64,000 nt of DNA from Pseudomonas gingeri (GTDB lineage Bacteria > Pseudomonadota > Gammaproteobacteria > Pseudomonadales > Pseudomonadaceae). The stretch is from positions 1 to 64,000 of the forward strand of contig NZ_JACAOS010000013.1 of the NCBI RefSeq assembly GCF_013386165.1, written 5' to 3'. Under the pieces are notes generated by a model. The model had not been told where the DNA came from. It ran no database searches and was given only the letters and a program-made list of their open reading frames with translations. This document shows, one piece after another, positions 23,945 through 35,051 of the stretch; within the stretch, counting starts at the first letter, position 1, and each line of letters opens with the position of its first letter. The position numbers and the translations under genes are program-made.

Positions 23945-26900
23945 TTATAGCGATGGTTTCTCGCGGGGGCTATCCGAAAACTCCGAAAGCCGCATATGAA
24001 GGAACGTCGCGGCGAATTCTTCGGCCTGTAACGGCAGGCTGACGATGTAACCCTGGATCTGTTCGCAGCCCTCGACGGCCAGGAAATCCTGCTGTGCCTG
24101 GTTCTCCACGCCCTCGGCAATCACCGTGAACTGCATGCTGCGCCCCAGGGCGATGATCGCGCGGACGATGGCGGCATCGTGGGGATCGTCCGGCAGGCCG
24201 CGAACAAAGGATTGGTCGATCTTCAGCACATCCAGTGGCAAACGCTTGAGATAACTCAACGACGAATATCCCGTGCCGAAGTCATCAATGGCCAACTGAA
24301 CCCCCAGGCGCTTGAGTTGGTGCAGCACCTCCAGGGCCTCCTCGGCCTGGCTCATGATGAAGTTTTCGGTGATCTCCAACTGCAGGCAACCGGGCTCAAG
24401 GCGGTAGTCCATGAGCAACTGTTCGATCCGTGCGAGCAGGTTCGGTTGGCGTAACTGCGCGCCAGCAAGGTTTACCGAGAGCGGGCCGAAGTCGCAATGG
24501 GTCCTGTTCCAGCGGTGCATCTGCCGACAGGCACGCTCCAGCACCCAGTCGCCAATCTGCAGGATCATGCCGTTCTCTTCGGCCAACGGAATGAAATGCT
24601 CCGGTGGCACCTCGCCAAGGGTCGGGTGCTGCCAGCGAATCAAGGCTTCGGCCCCGACCATTTGACCGCTGTCGAGACTGATCTTGGGTTGGTAGAGCAG
24701 ATGCAGTTCCTGGCGCTCGATAGCCCGGCGCAGCTCGTGCTCCAGGGCCACACGTTCACTGGCCTGGGCCGTGAGGTCGCGGGTGTAGCTTTCGACCCGG
24801 TTGCGGCCCTTGGCCTTGGAGCGATACATCGCCGCGTCGGCGTTCTTGACCAGGGTGGCAACGTCATTGCCGTCCTTGGGGTAGAGGCTGGTGCCAATGC
24901 TGGCACTGATGAAAAACTCGTGCTCGCCGGCCTGGAACGGCGCGCTGAAGCAGCCTAGCAGCTTGTTGGCCAGGTGCGTCGCGTCGCTGGTCTGGTGCAG
25001 GCCCGGCAGCAGGATAATGAACTCGTCGCCGCCCAGTCGGGCCACGGTGTCGATGTCCCGCAACTGCTCCTTGAGCCTGAGGGCAATGCCCTTGAGCAAC
25101 AGGTCGCCGACCGGATGGCCGAGGCTGTCGTTGATGTGTTTGAAACGGTCGAGGTCGAGAAACAGCACGGCGCCCTGCCCACCGTTTTCGGCCTGGTTGT
25201 TCAGGGCGGCGAGCAGGCGGCTTTCAAACAGGATGCGGTTGGGCAGGCCGGTCAACGGATCATGGTGGGCTTGGTAGTCCAGGCGAGCCTGGGCATGTTT
25301 GAGGCTGGAGATATCGGCAAACACGGCGACGAAATGGGTGATGACGTTATCGCGGTTACGCACGGCGCTGATGGTCAGCCAACTGGGGTAGAGTTCGCCG
25401 TTCTTGCGCCGGTTACAGATCTCGCCTTGCCAATGGCCTTCGGCGGTCAATTGGTGCCACATGGCGGCGTAGAAGGCGCTGTCATGCTGGCCGGAGGCAA
25501 GCAGGCGCGGGGTGTTGCCCAGAGCTTCGGTTTCGCTGTAGCCGGTGATTTCGCTGAAGGCCCGGTTGACCGCGCTGATGTGCTGCTGGATGTCGGTGAT
25601 CAGTACGCCTTCGGCGGTGCTTTCGAAGACGGTGGCGGCCTGTTGCAGTTTTTCCTGCATGACGTGGCGTTCGGTGATGTCCCGGGCAATGGTCAGCATG
25701 CAATCCTCTCCACCGATCGGCAGCGGCCGGCTGGAGACTTCGCACAGGCGGATCTGTCCGTCGTTACGGCGGATATGGCAACTGAAGTCACGGACGAAAC
25801 CATCGCGTTGCATCAGTTCGAGCATGCGTTTGCGTTCGTTCAGATTGACCCAGATGCCCAGTTCCAGGGTCGAACGATCCAGCGAGGCAGAACTGTTGTA
25901 GCCGGTCAGGTGGCTGAAGCCCTCGTTGACCTCCATCAACAGGCCATCACTTTGTCGGCTCAGCAGCAAACCGTCCGGGGACGCGTGGAAGGCCTTGGCA
26001 AACTTTTCTTCGGAAGTTTGCAGTTGTTGTTGGGTTTGCTTGAGCTGGCTGATGTCCCTGACCACCACCACCAGGGCCGGCGTGGTGTCGAGTTCGAAAG
26101 GTTCGGCGGAGATGAGTCCGGTAAACAATTGGCCATTACTGCGTCTGAAAGGCATTTCCAGGTTACGCACACTGCCGCCTTGCAAGCGTTGCAACAGCCC
26201 CGGACCGACACCTTCGATGCCCCATATGTTGAGTTCGGTGGCGGTATGCCCGATCACCTCCCCGGCACGCATACCGATCTGCTCTTCGAAGGCGCTGTTG
26301 ACTTCCAGCAAGTGGCCGTCGGACAGGCGGGCAATCACCAGGATGTCCGGGCATTGCCGAAAGACCGAGGCGAATTTCTGTTCAGACAGGCGCAGCGCTT
26401 CTTCGGTGCGTTTGGTTTCGCTGATGTCGATCATCAGGCCGCGGATGAGCGGCTCGCTGTCGTGCTCGATCAGGCTGACCAGGTCGCGTACCCAGAGCGT
26501 ACGGCCATCGGCGCTGATCACCCGATAGTCGAGGGTGTGGTCGCGGCCTTCGACTATCTCTTTGTCACAGAAGGCTTGGGCCCGGGTCAGGTCGGCGGGG
26601 TGGGTGATGCTGCGCCAGAAGCCGGGAATCAGCCAATGGGCAAGTGGATAACCCAATAAGGCTTCGGCATGGGGCGAGACATAGGTGTAGGTGAAGTCCA
26701 TGCGCGCTTCCCAGGCGATGGCCGACAGGCTCTCCACCAGGCCGCGGTAATGGTATTCGCTGCTGCGCAGTTCCTGCTCGAGGGCCACGCGCCGGGAAAT
26801 TTCCGAACTCAGGCGGCGGTTGATGCGGATAACCATACCCAACACGATGACTAGCAGCACGACGCAGGGCAGGCCATAGAGCAGCAGGTCGGCCCAGAAG

Positions 26901-27685
26901 GCGCGACTGACCAGGACGTTACCCACCCAGCGCTTGCGGATGGTTTCTTTTTCGGCCACGGTCATGTCAGCCATGACCTTGTCGAGAATGCCCACGAAGA
27001 TTTTCTGATCCTGGGGCACTGCCATCGCCAACTGGTAGCGATAGGGTGTTTCGCCGCTGACGTAGAGGCCTTCGAGCTTGAGTTGGTGCAGGTTCCAGAG
27101 GCTGGAGGCGAGATCGCCGACGACGGCATCGACGTCATCGGTGGCCAGGGCCTGCAGGGCCGAGCTGACGTTGGGCATGGCCACGAGGTTGAGATCCGGG
27201 TGATTGTTGCGCAACAGCTCATGGGGCGCGTAGTTCTCCACCACGGCGATTTTCAGGCCATAGAGCTCTTTGATGTTGTGGGGGTTGGCCCCGCCTTCGT
27301 GAGCCAGGATGACAATCGGAAAATCCAGGTAAGGGCGGGTGAAGGATAGGTAGGCCTGTCGTTCCGGGGTCGACATGATGCCGGGCAGCAGATCGATCTG
27401 GCCGGCCTTGGCCTGTTGTAGCACCTCGGTCCAGCTCGCCGGCTCTACGGGGGTGAGTGTGATGTCCAGGCGATCTTCGATCAGGTGGATGTAATCGCTC
27501 GTCAGCCCCTGATAGGTGCCATTTTCGCCCCTGAACTCAAAGGGCGGCCACGAGGCGTCTACACCCAGGCGCAATTGCGGATGGGCTTTCAGCCAGTCAC
27601 GTTCATCATCGGTAAGATTCAACGCGCCAGCCATTGCGGTCCAGGTAAGCAGCGAAAACAGAAGCAGGGCCGACAGTCTGGGCAT
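23945..27685 (-). CDS. rmcA: RmcA-like c-di-GMP phosphodiesterase (SBP-PAS-GGDEF-EAL)
   Basis: A 1246-residue inner-membrane signalling protein. In order: signal peptide (1-21), periplasmic type 3 solute-binding domain (about 25-260, LRLGVDASWPPFEF), membrane segment (about 268-290), PAS domains between about 300 and 800, GGDEF (ARLGGDEFIILL) and EAL (GAEALIRW). Both catalytic signatures are intact. In P. aeruginosa RmcA (PA0575, the same neighbourhood and length) is a phosphodiesterase that senses redox-active phenazines through its PAS domains and amino acids through the periplasmic domain. Here those inputs are by homology. Confidence 0.92.
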   Translation of the reverse strand: MPRLSALLLFSLLTWTAMAGALNLTDDERDWLKAHPQLRLGVDASWPPFEFRGENGTYQGLTSDYIHLIEDRLDITLTPVEPASWTEVLQQAKAGQIDLLPGIMSTPERQAYLSFTRPYLDFPIVILAHEGGANPHNIKELYGLKIAVVENYAPHELLRNNHPDLNLVAMPNVSSALQALATDDVDAVVGDLASSLWNLHQLKLEGLYVSGETPYRYQLAMAVPQDQKIFVGILDKVMADMTVAEKETIRKRWVGNVLVSRAFWADLLLYGLPCVVLLVIVLGMVIRINRRLSSEISRRVALEQELRSSEYHYRGLVESLSAIAWEARMDFTYTYVSPHAEALLGYPLAHWLIPGFWRSITHPADLTRAQAFCDKEIVEGRDHTLDYRVISADGRTLWVRDLVSLIEHDSEPLIRGLMIDISETKRTEEALRLSEQKFASVFRQCPDILVIARLSDGHLLEVNSAFEEQIGMRAGEVIGHTATELNIWGIEGVGPGLLQRLQGGSVRNLEMPFRRSNGQLFTGLISAEPFELDTTPALVVVVRDISQLKQTQQQLQTSEEKFAKAFHASPDGLLLSRQSDGLLMEVNEGFSHLTGYNSSASLDRSTLELGIWVNLNERKRMLELMQRDGFVRDFSCHIRRNDGQIRLCEVSSRPLPIGGEDCMLTIARDITERHVMQEKLQQAATVFESTAEGVLITDIQQHISAVNRAFSEITGYSETEALGNTPRLLASGQHDSAFYAAMWHQLTAEGHWQGEICNRRKNGELYPSWLTISAVRNRDNVITHFVAVFADISSLKHAQARLDYQAHHDPLTGLPNRILFESRLLAALNNQAENGGQGAVLFLDLDRFKHINDSLGHPVGDLLLKGIALRLKEQLRDIDTVARLGGDEFIILLPGLHQTSDATHLANKLLGCFSAPFQAGEHEFFISASIGTSLYPKDGNDVATLVKNADAAMYRSKAKGRNRVESYTRDLTAQASERVALEHELRRAIERQELHLLYQPKISLDSGQMVGAEALIRWQHPTLGEVPPEHFIPLAEENGMILQIGDWVLERACRQMHRWNRTHCDFGPLSVNLAGAQLRQPNLLARIEQLLMDYRLEPGCLQLEITENFIMSQAEEALEVLHQLKRLGVQLAIDDFGTGYSSLSYLKRLPLDVLKIDQSFVRGLPDDPHDAAIVRAIIALGRSMQFTVIAEGVENQAQQDFLAVEGCEQIQGYIVSLPLQAEEFAATFLHMRLSEFSDSPREKPSL

Positions 27686-27776
27686 AACGGTCTCGTTATG
27701 GCTCGGAGGAATGATTCGAGTGTAGACGGGCAGCGCCGGGGGCGACGGACTGAGAGAAGGGAATCTGCATAAAGCA

Positions 27777-27802
27777 AAACCCCCGGCGAGCCGGGGGTTT
27801 TG
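27777..27802 (-). terminator. Terminator after rpoD
   Basis: On the minus strand AAAACCCCCGGC pairs with GCCGGGGGTTTT, a long stem with a tiny loop, running on into T-rich sequence. It separates rpoD from rmcA. Confidence 0.88.
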
Positions 27803-27805
27803 GTA

Positions 27806-29653
<1,848 letters not shown>

Positions 29654-29700
29654 AACACCCTATCCACTGAAGGTCTTGGCGGGCAAAAAACAAGCCGAGG

Positions 29701-29706
29701 ATTATA
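29701..29706 (-). promoter_or_regulatory. -10 element for rpoD
   Basis: TATAAT on the minus strand, 48 bp before the rpoD start and just after the dnaG stop. No convincing -35 hexamer is seen at 17 bp, so an internal promoter is only suggested. Confidence 0.4.
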
Positions 29707-29720
29707 CCCGAGCTATGACC

Positions 29721-31685
29721 TCACGCGCCAGTTGAGGTCGGGTTTGATGCAGGAAGATTGCGTTTTAGCAGTTCAAGCAGCTGAATTTTGTCTTCAGCGC
29801 TCAAATCGCCTTGTCGCGACTTCCTGATGAGTTGTTCCAGCTTTCGCTCGGTTTGACGGGCAGACAAGCTAGTTATGGTGTCGAAAAACTGTTGTTCAAG
29901 GTTCTCTCCTTCAATCAGCCACTCCTTTTCCGCCAGACGGGTGAGTAATCGACCCTGGTCGGTGCCGTGCCAACGCGAAATCAGTTGAAATGAGCTTAGC
30001 CCAGGATTCTTTTGCACGGCTTCGAGCAAGGCCACGAGCAGCTGTGCATGGGTGTTTTCTTCGTCCGCGAGGTGACCGGCGGTCTCGACCTTGCCGGCCA
30101 GTTGCGGGTGATGGACCAGGGTGCGCAGGGCGGTGAGCGTCGGTGGTTCGACGGCGGCCGGGATGCGCGGGCCACGGGGCTCGTCGCGATCACCTCCGCG
30201 CTTGCCGTTCTTGTCCCAGGGTTTCTTGTCCCACTTCTTGCCGCCGGCACCGGGTTTTTTCGGCGTCCACTCTTGCTGGGGCGCGTAGGCCTCCTGCTGT
30301 GGAGCATGATAGTCCGCATAATCGGGCATGGCGTCGTAGTCGATGCCGGGATCGTACGCTGGCGGCGCTTCGCTCGGCGCGCTCTGCACCAGTTGGCTGA
30401 CGGTTTCGTGGGTCAGGCCGGTGATCTGCGTGAGGCGCTGGCGCATCAGGGTGCGCAGGTTGGCCCCTGGCACTTTGTCGATCAGCGGGGCGGCGAGGGT
30501 GGCCATATGCGCCTTGCCCTCCAGCGAACGCGGATCGGCTTCTTCAGTCAGTTGCTGGAAAAAATAATCCGCCAGGGGCTGCGCGTGCTGGTTGATCCGG
30601 GCGCGGAAGGCATCGGTGCCTTCGGCGCGAATCAGGGTGTCCGGATCTTCGCCTTCGGGCAGGAACAGAAAGCGCGCACGGCGGCCGTCCTGCAGGCTGC
30701 TCAAGGTTGCTTCCAGGGCACGCCAGGCGGCATTGCGGCCGGCCTGGTCGCCGTCGAAGCAGAACAATACGTTGGGCACCACGCGAAACAGGCGCTTGAG
30801 GTGTTCTTCGCTGGTGGCGGTGCCCAGGGTCGCGACGGCGTTGCGCAGGCCTTGTTGGGCCAGGGCGATAACGTCCATGTAGCCTTCGACGACGATGATT
30901 TCGTCGAGGTTGCGGTTGTTCTTGCGCGCTTCGAACAGGCCGTAGAGTTCCTGGCCCTTGTGAAACACCGGGGTTTCCGGGGAGTTCAGGTATTTCGGCT
31001 TGTCGTCGCCCAGCACCCGGCCACCAAAAGCGATGATCCGGCCGCGGCTGTCGCGGATGGGGAACATCACGCGGTCGCGGAAGCGGTCGTAGCGCTTGCC
31101 GGTTTCGGCGTTCTCGATCAGCAGGCCGGCGTCGATCATGGCTTTCTGCTGCAGGGTGTCGCTGGACAGGTGCTTGAACAGATTGTCCCAACCCGGCGGG
31201 GCAAAGCCCAAGCCGAAGTCCCTGGCGATTTCCCCGGTCAGGCCACGGCCCTTGAGGTAGTCCACTGCCGCCTTGCGCGATGGGTGGCTTTTCAGGGCCT
31301 GGCGATAGAAGTCGGCGGCTGCGGTCAGCAGCGGGTAGAGCGGCGAGTCGGTCGGCTGGCGTGGCTTGCGCGCGTGGCCGCTTTCTTCGCGGGGTATTTC
31401 CATGCCGGCGGCTTTGGCCAGGTCCTCGATGGCCTGGGGGAAATCCAGGTTGTCGTGGTCCATGAGGAAACCGAGGGCGTTGCCGCCAGCGCCGCAGCCA
31501 AAGCAGTAGTAGAACTGCTTGTCCGGGCTGACGCTGAAGGACGGAGTCTTTTCCTTGTGGAACGGGCAGCAGGCGGTGTAATTTTTGCCGGCCTTTTTCA
31601 GTTGCACACGGGAACTCACCACGTCGACGATGTCGGTGCGGTTGAGGAGGTCGTCAATAAAACTTTGGGGAATTAGCCCGGCCAT
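29721..31685 (-). CDS. dnaG: DNA primase DnaG
   Basis: Makes RNA primers at the replication fork. The 654 residues begin with the zinc-binding domain (CCPFHKEKTPSFSVSPDKQFYYCFGCGAGG), then the catalytic core with the TOPRIM segment IIVVEGYMDVIAL and FCFDGDQAGRNAAWRA, a long Pro/Lys/Asp-rich linker (about 435-510), and the C-terminal DnaB-binding domain. It is in the classical macromolecular-synthesis operon between rpsU and rpoD, preceded by a hairpin. Confidence 0.97.
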   Translation of the reverse strand: MAGLIPQSFIDDLLNRTDIVDVVSSRVQLKKAGKNYTACCPFHKEKTPSFSVSPDKQFYYCFGCGAGGNALGFLMDHDNLDFPQAIEDLAKAAGMEIPREESGHARKPRQPTDSPLYPLLTAAADFYRQALKSHPSRKAAVDYLKGRGLTGEIARDFGLGFAPPGWDNLFKHLSSDTLQQKAMIDAGLLIENAETGKRYDRFRDRVMFPIRDSRGRIIAFGGRVLGDDKPKYLNSPETPVFHKGQELYGLFEARKNNRNLDEIIVVEGYMDVIALAQQGLRNAVATLGTATSEEHLKRLFRVVPNVLFCFDGDQAGRNAAWRALEATLSSLQDGRRARFLFLPEGEDPDTLIRAEGTDAFRARINQHAQPLADYFFQQLTEEADPRSLEGKAHMATLAAPLIDKVPGANLRTLMRQRLTQITGLTHETVSQLVQSAPSEAPPAYDPGIDYDAMPDYADYHAPQQEAYAPQQEWTPKKPGAGGKKWDKKPWDKNGKRGGDRDEPRGPRIPAAVEPPTLTALRTLVHHPQLAGKVETAGHLADEENTHAQLLVALLEAVQKNPGLSSFQLISRWHGTDQGRLLTRLAEKEWLIEGENLEQQFFDTITSLSARQTERKLEQLIRKSRQGDLSAEDKIQLLELLKRNLPASNPTSTGA

Positions 31686-31875
31686 GGCGTTCTCATCATC
31701 GCAGAGTGCTCGATAGCTGGAACGGAAAGGGTGTGCTCGTCGTTAGCCTTGGAAGGCTCGTCAGAAAGACGCGCACCACTGGCAAGTGCCAGGTCTGACG
31801 GGGTAAAGCAGGTTCGTCTGGGTCGCATCGGCGGCTTCGACGGTGAAGCATCAAGCGATATCCGCAAATGCCATT

Positions 31876-31896
31876 AGCCCGGCTGAGGGCCGGGCT
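31876..31896 (-). terminator. Hairpin between rpsU and dnaG
   Basis: AGCCCGGC and GCCGGGCT form an 8-bp stem with a 5-base loop, 30 bp after rpsU on the minus strand, without a T-run. A partial terminator here is known to reduce dnaG expression relative to rpsU in E. coli. The remaining 190 bp before dnaG shows no supported gene. Confidence 0.6.
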
Positions 31897-31926
31897 TGGC
31901 AGAAGCTTGCAACGAACGTCTGTGTA

Positions 31927-32142
31927 TTAGTACAGACGAACGGCGCGGCGCTGTTCGCGCTGAACTTTCTTAGCGTGACGTTTAACAGCAGCTGCTGCCT
32001 TACGCTTACGCTCAGAAGTTGGCTTCTCGTAAAATTCGCGGCTACGAACTTCAGCCAGAACACCGGCTTTTTCGCAGGAGCGCTTGAAACGACGCAGAGC
32101 TACGTCGAAGGGTTCGTTCTCTTTTACTTTGACGGCTGGCAT
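31927..32142 (-). CDS. rpsU: 30S ribosomal protein S21
   Basis: The 71-residue small-subunit protein bS21, needed for initiation. The sequence ([27 protein letters not shown], then a basic tail ending RRAVRLY) is essentially invariant in Gammaproteobacteria. It is the first gene of the operon with dnaG and rpoD and divergent from tsaD, with a promoter at 32225-32253. Confidence 0.98.
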
Positions 32143-32224
32143 CCAGAGCTACCTTCATTCATTACCGGGGTCAACGTCCTCAGGCAAAAGCGCACTGGAG
32201 ATCGTCGGTTTTTAAGGGTTGCGG

Positions 32225-32253
32225 ATGTTAACCCCTCATGACGCGGAATGCAA
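32225..32253 (-). promoter_or_regulatory. Sigma70 promoter of rpsU-dnaG-rpoD
   Basis: On the minus strand TTGCAT (32253-32248) and TAACAT (32230-32225) are 17 bp apart. The rpsU start is about 80 bp downstream. A short inverted repeat (GGGTT/AACCC) lies at the expected start site. Confidence 0.55.
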
Positions 32254-32340
32254 AGCCTCTGATCGAAAACCGCTGGTAGGGGCTTGGAGTGACGACTATT
32301 ATGCGCGCCTTCGAATCTAGCCTCTACAAGGCGCAAACCC

Positions 32341-33366
32341 ATGCTAGTACTGGGATTAGAAACCTCCTGCGACGAAACCGGCGTCGCGCTCTACGACAGT
32401 GAACGCGGGCTTCTCGCCGATGCGCTGTTCAGTCAGATCGACCTGCACCGTGCCTATGGCGGCGTGGTGCCGGAGCTGGCTTCGCGTGATCACGTCAAGC
32501 GCATGCTGCCGTTGATCCGTCAGGTCCTGGCCGAAGCCGATTGCGCGCCGACCGAGATCGATGCGGTTGCCTACACGGCCGGCCCGGGACTGGTCGGGGC
32601 CTTGCTGGTCGGGGCTTCGTGCGCCCAGGCCCTGGCGTTTGCCTGGGATATACCGGCCTTGGGCGTGCACCACATGGAAGGCCATTTACTGGCGCCGATG
32701 TTGGAAGAACAACCGCCGGAGTTTCCGTTCGTCGCTTTGTTGGTCTCCGGTGGTCATACCCAGCTCGTTCGCGTGGACGGCATCGGCCAATACGCGCTAC
32801 TGGGGGAAACCCTGGACGATGCGGCCGGTGAAGCCTTCGACAAGACGGCGAAGATGATGGGGCTCAATTATCCGGGTGGGCCGGAAATCGCCCGCCTGGC
32901 CGATCAGGGGGTGGCGGGGCGTTTCGTCTTTCCACGGCCGATGTGCGATCGCCCGGGGCTGGATTTCAGTTTCAGCGGCTTGAAAACCTTCGCCCTGAAT
33001 ACCTGGCAGCAGTGCGTCAGCGCTGGGGACGACAGCGATCAAACCCGTTGCGACATCTCTCTGGCCTTCCAGCAGGCGGTGGTGGAGACTTTGACCATCA
33101 AGTGCAAGCGGGCGTTGAAACAGGCGGGTATGAAGCGCCTGGTGATCGCTGGGGGTGTCAGTGCCAACAAGGCCTTGCGCACTTCGCTGGAAAAAATGCT
33201 CGGTGATATGCGCGGCGATGTGTTCTATGCCCGTCCCGAGTTCTGCACCGACAATGGCGCAATGATTGCGTTTGCCGGGTGCCAGCGCTTGCAGGCCGGA
33301 CAGAAGGAAAGCCTGGTGATCAGCGTGCAGGCCCGCTGGCCGATGGAGCAGTTGTCGGCGATTTGA
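32341..33366 (+). CDS. tsaD: tRNA N6-adenosine threonylcarbamoyltransferase TsaD
   Basis: Transfers the threonylcarbamoyl group to A37 of ANN-decoding tRNAs, with TsaB and TsaE. The 341 residues start [19 protein letters not shown], an ASKHA fold, and show the metal-binding pair in [12 protein letters not shown] (His111, His115) and the KAE1 segments VSGGHTQLV and GGPEIARLA. It is divergent from rpsU, the conserved arrangement in gammaproteobacteria. Confidence 0.97.
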   Translation: MLVLGLETSCDETGVALYDSERGLLADALFSQIDLHRAYGGVVPELASRDHVKRMLPLIRQVLAEADCAPTEIDAVAYTAGPGLVGALLVGASCAQALAFAWDIPALGVHHMEGHLLAPMLEEQPPEFPFVALLVSGGHTQLVRVDGIGQYALLGETLDDAAGEAFDKTAKMMGLNYPGGPEIARLADQGVAGRFVFPRPMCDRPGLDFSFSGLKTFALNTWQQCVSAGDDSDQTRCDISLAFQQAVVETLTIKCKRALKQAGMKRLVIAGGVSANKALRTSLEKMLGDMRGDVFYARPEFCTDNGAMIAFAGCQRLQAGQKESLVISVQARWPMEQLSAI

Positions 33367-33413
33367 GTCGAGGTCGATGGGAGGTGGCAAGTCAGCCATC
33401 TTCACGGCCGCGG

Positions 33414-33983
33414 TCAGAAATGTCGTTCGCGCCCTGCGAAAAGGTCGCGTAGATTGCCGCGATGGCGCCAGACGATCAGCCCGGTCACCACGCTCATCGG
33501 CAGCAAGGCGGCCGGTTCCTGCCAGGCCAGTAGCGGCAGGGTCAGCGGTGTGGCGATCAAGGCGGCCAGCGAGCTGGTGCGGGTGAGGTAGAAGGTCAGT
33601 AGCCAGGTCAGCAGGGCCAGCAGGGCGGCGGGGGGATACAGCCCCAGCAGCATGCCGGCTGCGGTGGCGACGCCTTTGCCGCCGCGAAAGCGGAAGTACA
33701 ACGGAAACAGGTGGCCGAGGACGGCGCAGAGCCCGATCCAGGCTTGCTGTTGGAGCGAGAGCCCGGCGATGCCAGCGATCAGCACCGGCAGCAGGCCTTT
33801 GCAGAGGTCGCCGAGCAAGGTCAGGATGGCCAGCTTCTTGCCGGCCAGGCGCAGCATGTTGGTCGCGCCGGCATTGCCTGAGCCACTCATTCGCGGATCG
33901 GGATTTCCCGTGAGGCGGCTGAGCAAAATGGCGAAGGACAGAGAGCCGAGCAGGTAGGCGAGGATCGCCAGTAACCAAAACAT
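33414..33983 (-). CDS. plsY: Glycerol-3-phosphate acyltransferase PlsY
   Basis: A membrane enzyme acylating glycerol-3-phosphate from acyl-phosphate to make lysophosphatidate, the first step of phospholipid synthesis. The 189-residue protein has about five membrane segments and the three cytoplasmic PlsY motifs: [12 protein letters not shown], then [18 protein letters not shown], and the C-terminal [15 protein letters not shown]. It is convergent with tsaD and divergent from folB. Confidence 0.96.
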   Translation of the reverse strand: MFWLLAILAYLLGSLSFAILLSRLTGNPDPRMSGSGNAGATNMLRLAGKKLAILTLLGDLCKGLLPVLIAGIAGLSLQQQAWIGLCAVLGHLFPLYFRFRGGKGVATAAGMLLGLYPPAALLALLTWLLTFYLTRTSSLAALIATPLTLPLLAWQEPAALLPMSVVTGLIVWRHRGNLRDLFAGRERHF

Positions 33984-34057
33984 GCTAACTATTCCGGGCG
34001 GGGACGCCCTGATTCTAACGGCGCATTGCGCCCTTGTCGTGCTGCGGAGAGAAGTGC

Positions 34058-34411
34058 TTGGACAGAGTGTTTATCGAGGGCCTGGAAGTCGACACCGTGA
34101 TCGGTGCCTATGACTGGGAGCGCGGCATCCGTCAGTGCCTGCGCCTTGATCTCAGTTTTGCCTGGGATAACCGCCCGGCGGCGGCCGGTGACGACCTGAG
34201 CCTGGCCCTCGATTATGCGAGCGTTTCTTCGCGCATCCAGCTGTTTGCCGAGCAATCACAGTTCCAGCTGGTGGAAACCTTCGCCGAACGCCTGGCCGAG
34301 GTGCTGATGAGTGAGTTCCAGATTCCCTGGTTGCACCTCAAGCTGACCAAGCCGGGGGCCGTTGCGGCGGCCAAGGGCGTGGGCGTGGAGATCGAGCGCG
34401 GATGTCGCTAA
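34058..34411 (+). CDS. folB: Dihydroneopterin aldolase FolB
   Basis: Converts dihydroneopterin to 6-hydroxymethyl-dihydropterin in folate synthesis. From TTG 34058 the protein is 117 residues ([27 protein letters not shown] after the start). GGAGA lies 7 bases upstream of the TTG, and this length matches P. aeruginosa FolB. The frame start at 34034 would add residues (SCCGEKC) unlike the family. The conserved Glu in [12 protein letters not shown] and the late lysine in LKLTKPGAV fit. It overlaps folK by 10 bp. Confidence 0.92.
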   Translation: MDRVFIEGLEVDTVIGAYDWERGIRQCLRLDLSFAWDNRPAAAGDDLSLALDYASVSSRIQLFAEQSQFQLVETFAERLAEVLMSEFQIPWLHLKLTKPGAVAAAKGVGVEIERGCR

Positions 34412-34920
34412 CTCTGGTTTATCTCGGGCTCGGCAGCAATATCGAGCGCGAAACCCACTTGCGTGCCGGATTGGACGCGTTGGCCGGTTTCCTGGTGGAT
34501 ATCCGTTGTTCGGCGGTGTTCGAAAGCCAGCCGGTGGGCATCAAGAGCGGGCCGTTCTTCAATCTGGTGGTGTCGGCGTTTACCGACCTGCCGTTGCTGG
34601 AGCTGGACCGTCGCCTGAAGTTCATCGAGGCCGACAACGGCCGTTATGCGCCGGACCGCAAGGGGCTGCCGCTGGACATCGATGTGCTGTTGTATGGCGA
34701 TTTAGTGGGGAATTTCGACGGGCTGATCCTGCCGCGGGCGGAAATTCTCAAGAATGCTTTTGTGTTGTGGCCGTTGGCGCTGATTGCGCCGGACCGCGTG
34801 CATCCCGAGGCAGGAAAATCCTTCGCTACACTGTGGGACGAGGCGCTGATCGATCAGGTGTTGGCGCCTGTGGCGTTTGAATGGCGCGGTGAGCAGTTGA
34901 CGCCGGCGGGATTGGTTTAG
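34402..34920 (+). CDS. folK: HPPK family protein FolK (second-type)
   Basis: 6-hydroxymethyl-dihydropterin pyrophosphokinase, the step after FolB. The 172 residues begin [25 protein letters not shown] and contain FFNLVVSAFTD and the metal-site block GLPLDIDVLLYGD. The usual HPPK stretch R-W-P-R-LDLDIL is replaced by RYAPDRKGLPLDIDVL, a variant form. Pseudomonads also carry a canonical folK elsewhere (near pcnB in PAO1), so this is likely the paralogue tied to folB. Translation is probably coupled to folB. Confidence 0.82.
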   Translation: MSLTLVYLGLGSNIERETHLRAGLDALAGFLVDIRCSAVFESQPVGIKSGPFFNLVVSAFTDLPLLELDRRLKFIEADNGRYAPDRKGLPLDIDVLLYGDLVGNFDGLILPRAEILKNAFVLWPLALIAPDRVHPEAGKSFATLWDEALIDQVLAPVAFEWRGEQLTPAGLV

Positions 34921-34944
34921 GCGGGGCGGGCCGACCTGCAGTCG

Positions 34945-35048
34945 GATCGCGAGCAAGCTCGCTCCTACAGTGTTGGGTGTACGTGAGGGCGAGTTCACGA
35001 TTCCTTCCTGTAGGAGCGAGCTGGCTCCGGGCGGCGTTCCGGCGATGC
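34945..35048. repeat. Pair of REP sequences between folK and cca
   Basis: GATCGCGAGCAAGCTCGCTCCTACAG-type and CTGTAGGAGCGAGCTGG-type REPs face each other. The second is degraded (GGCTCCGGGCGGCGTTCC). They fill the gap between convergent folK and cca. Confidence 0.8.
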
Positions 35049-35051
35049 GAT

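Noticed and set aside
24974..26659. 561-codon plus-strand frame inside rmcA
   Set aside because: Opposite-strand shadow of the RmcA PAS/GGDEF region.
31673..31867. 64-codon minus-strand frame between rpsU and dnaG
   Set aside because: Overlaps the dnaG start, lacks a ribosome site and resembles no protein such as YqeY.
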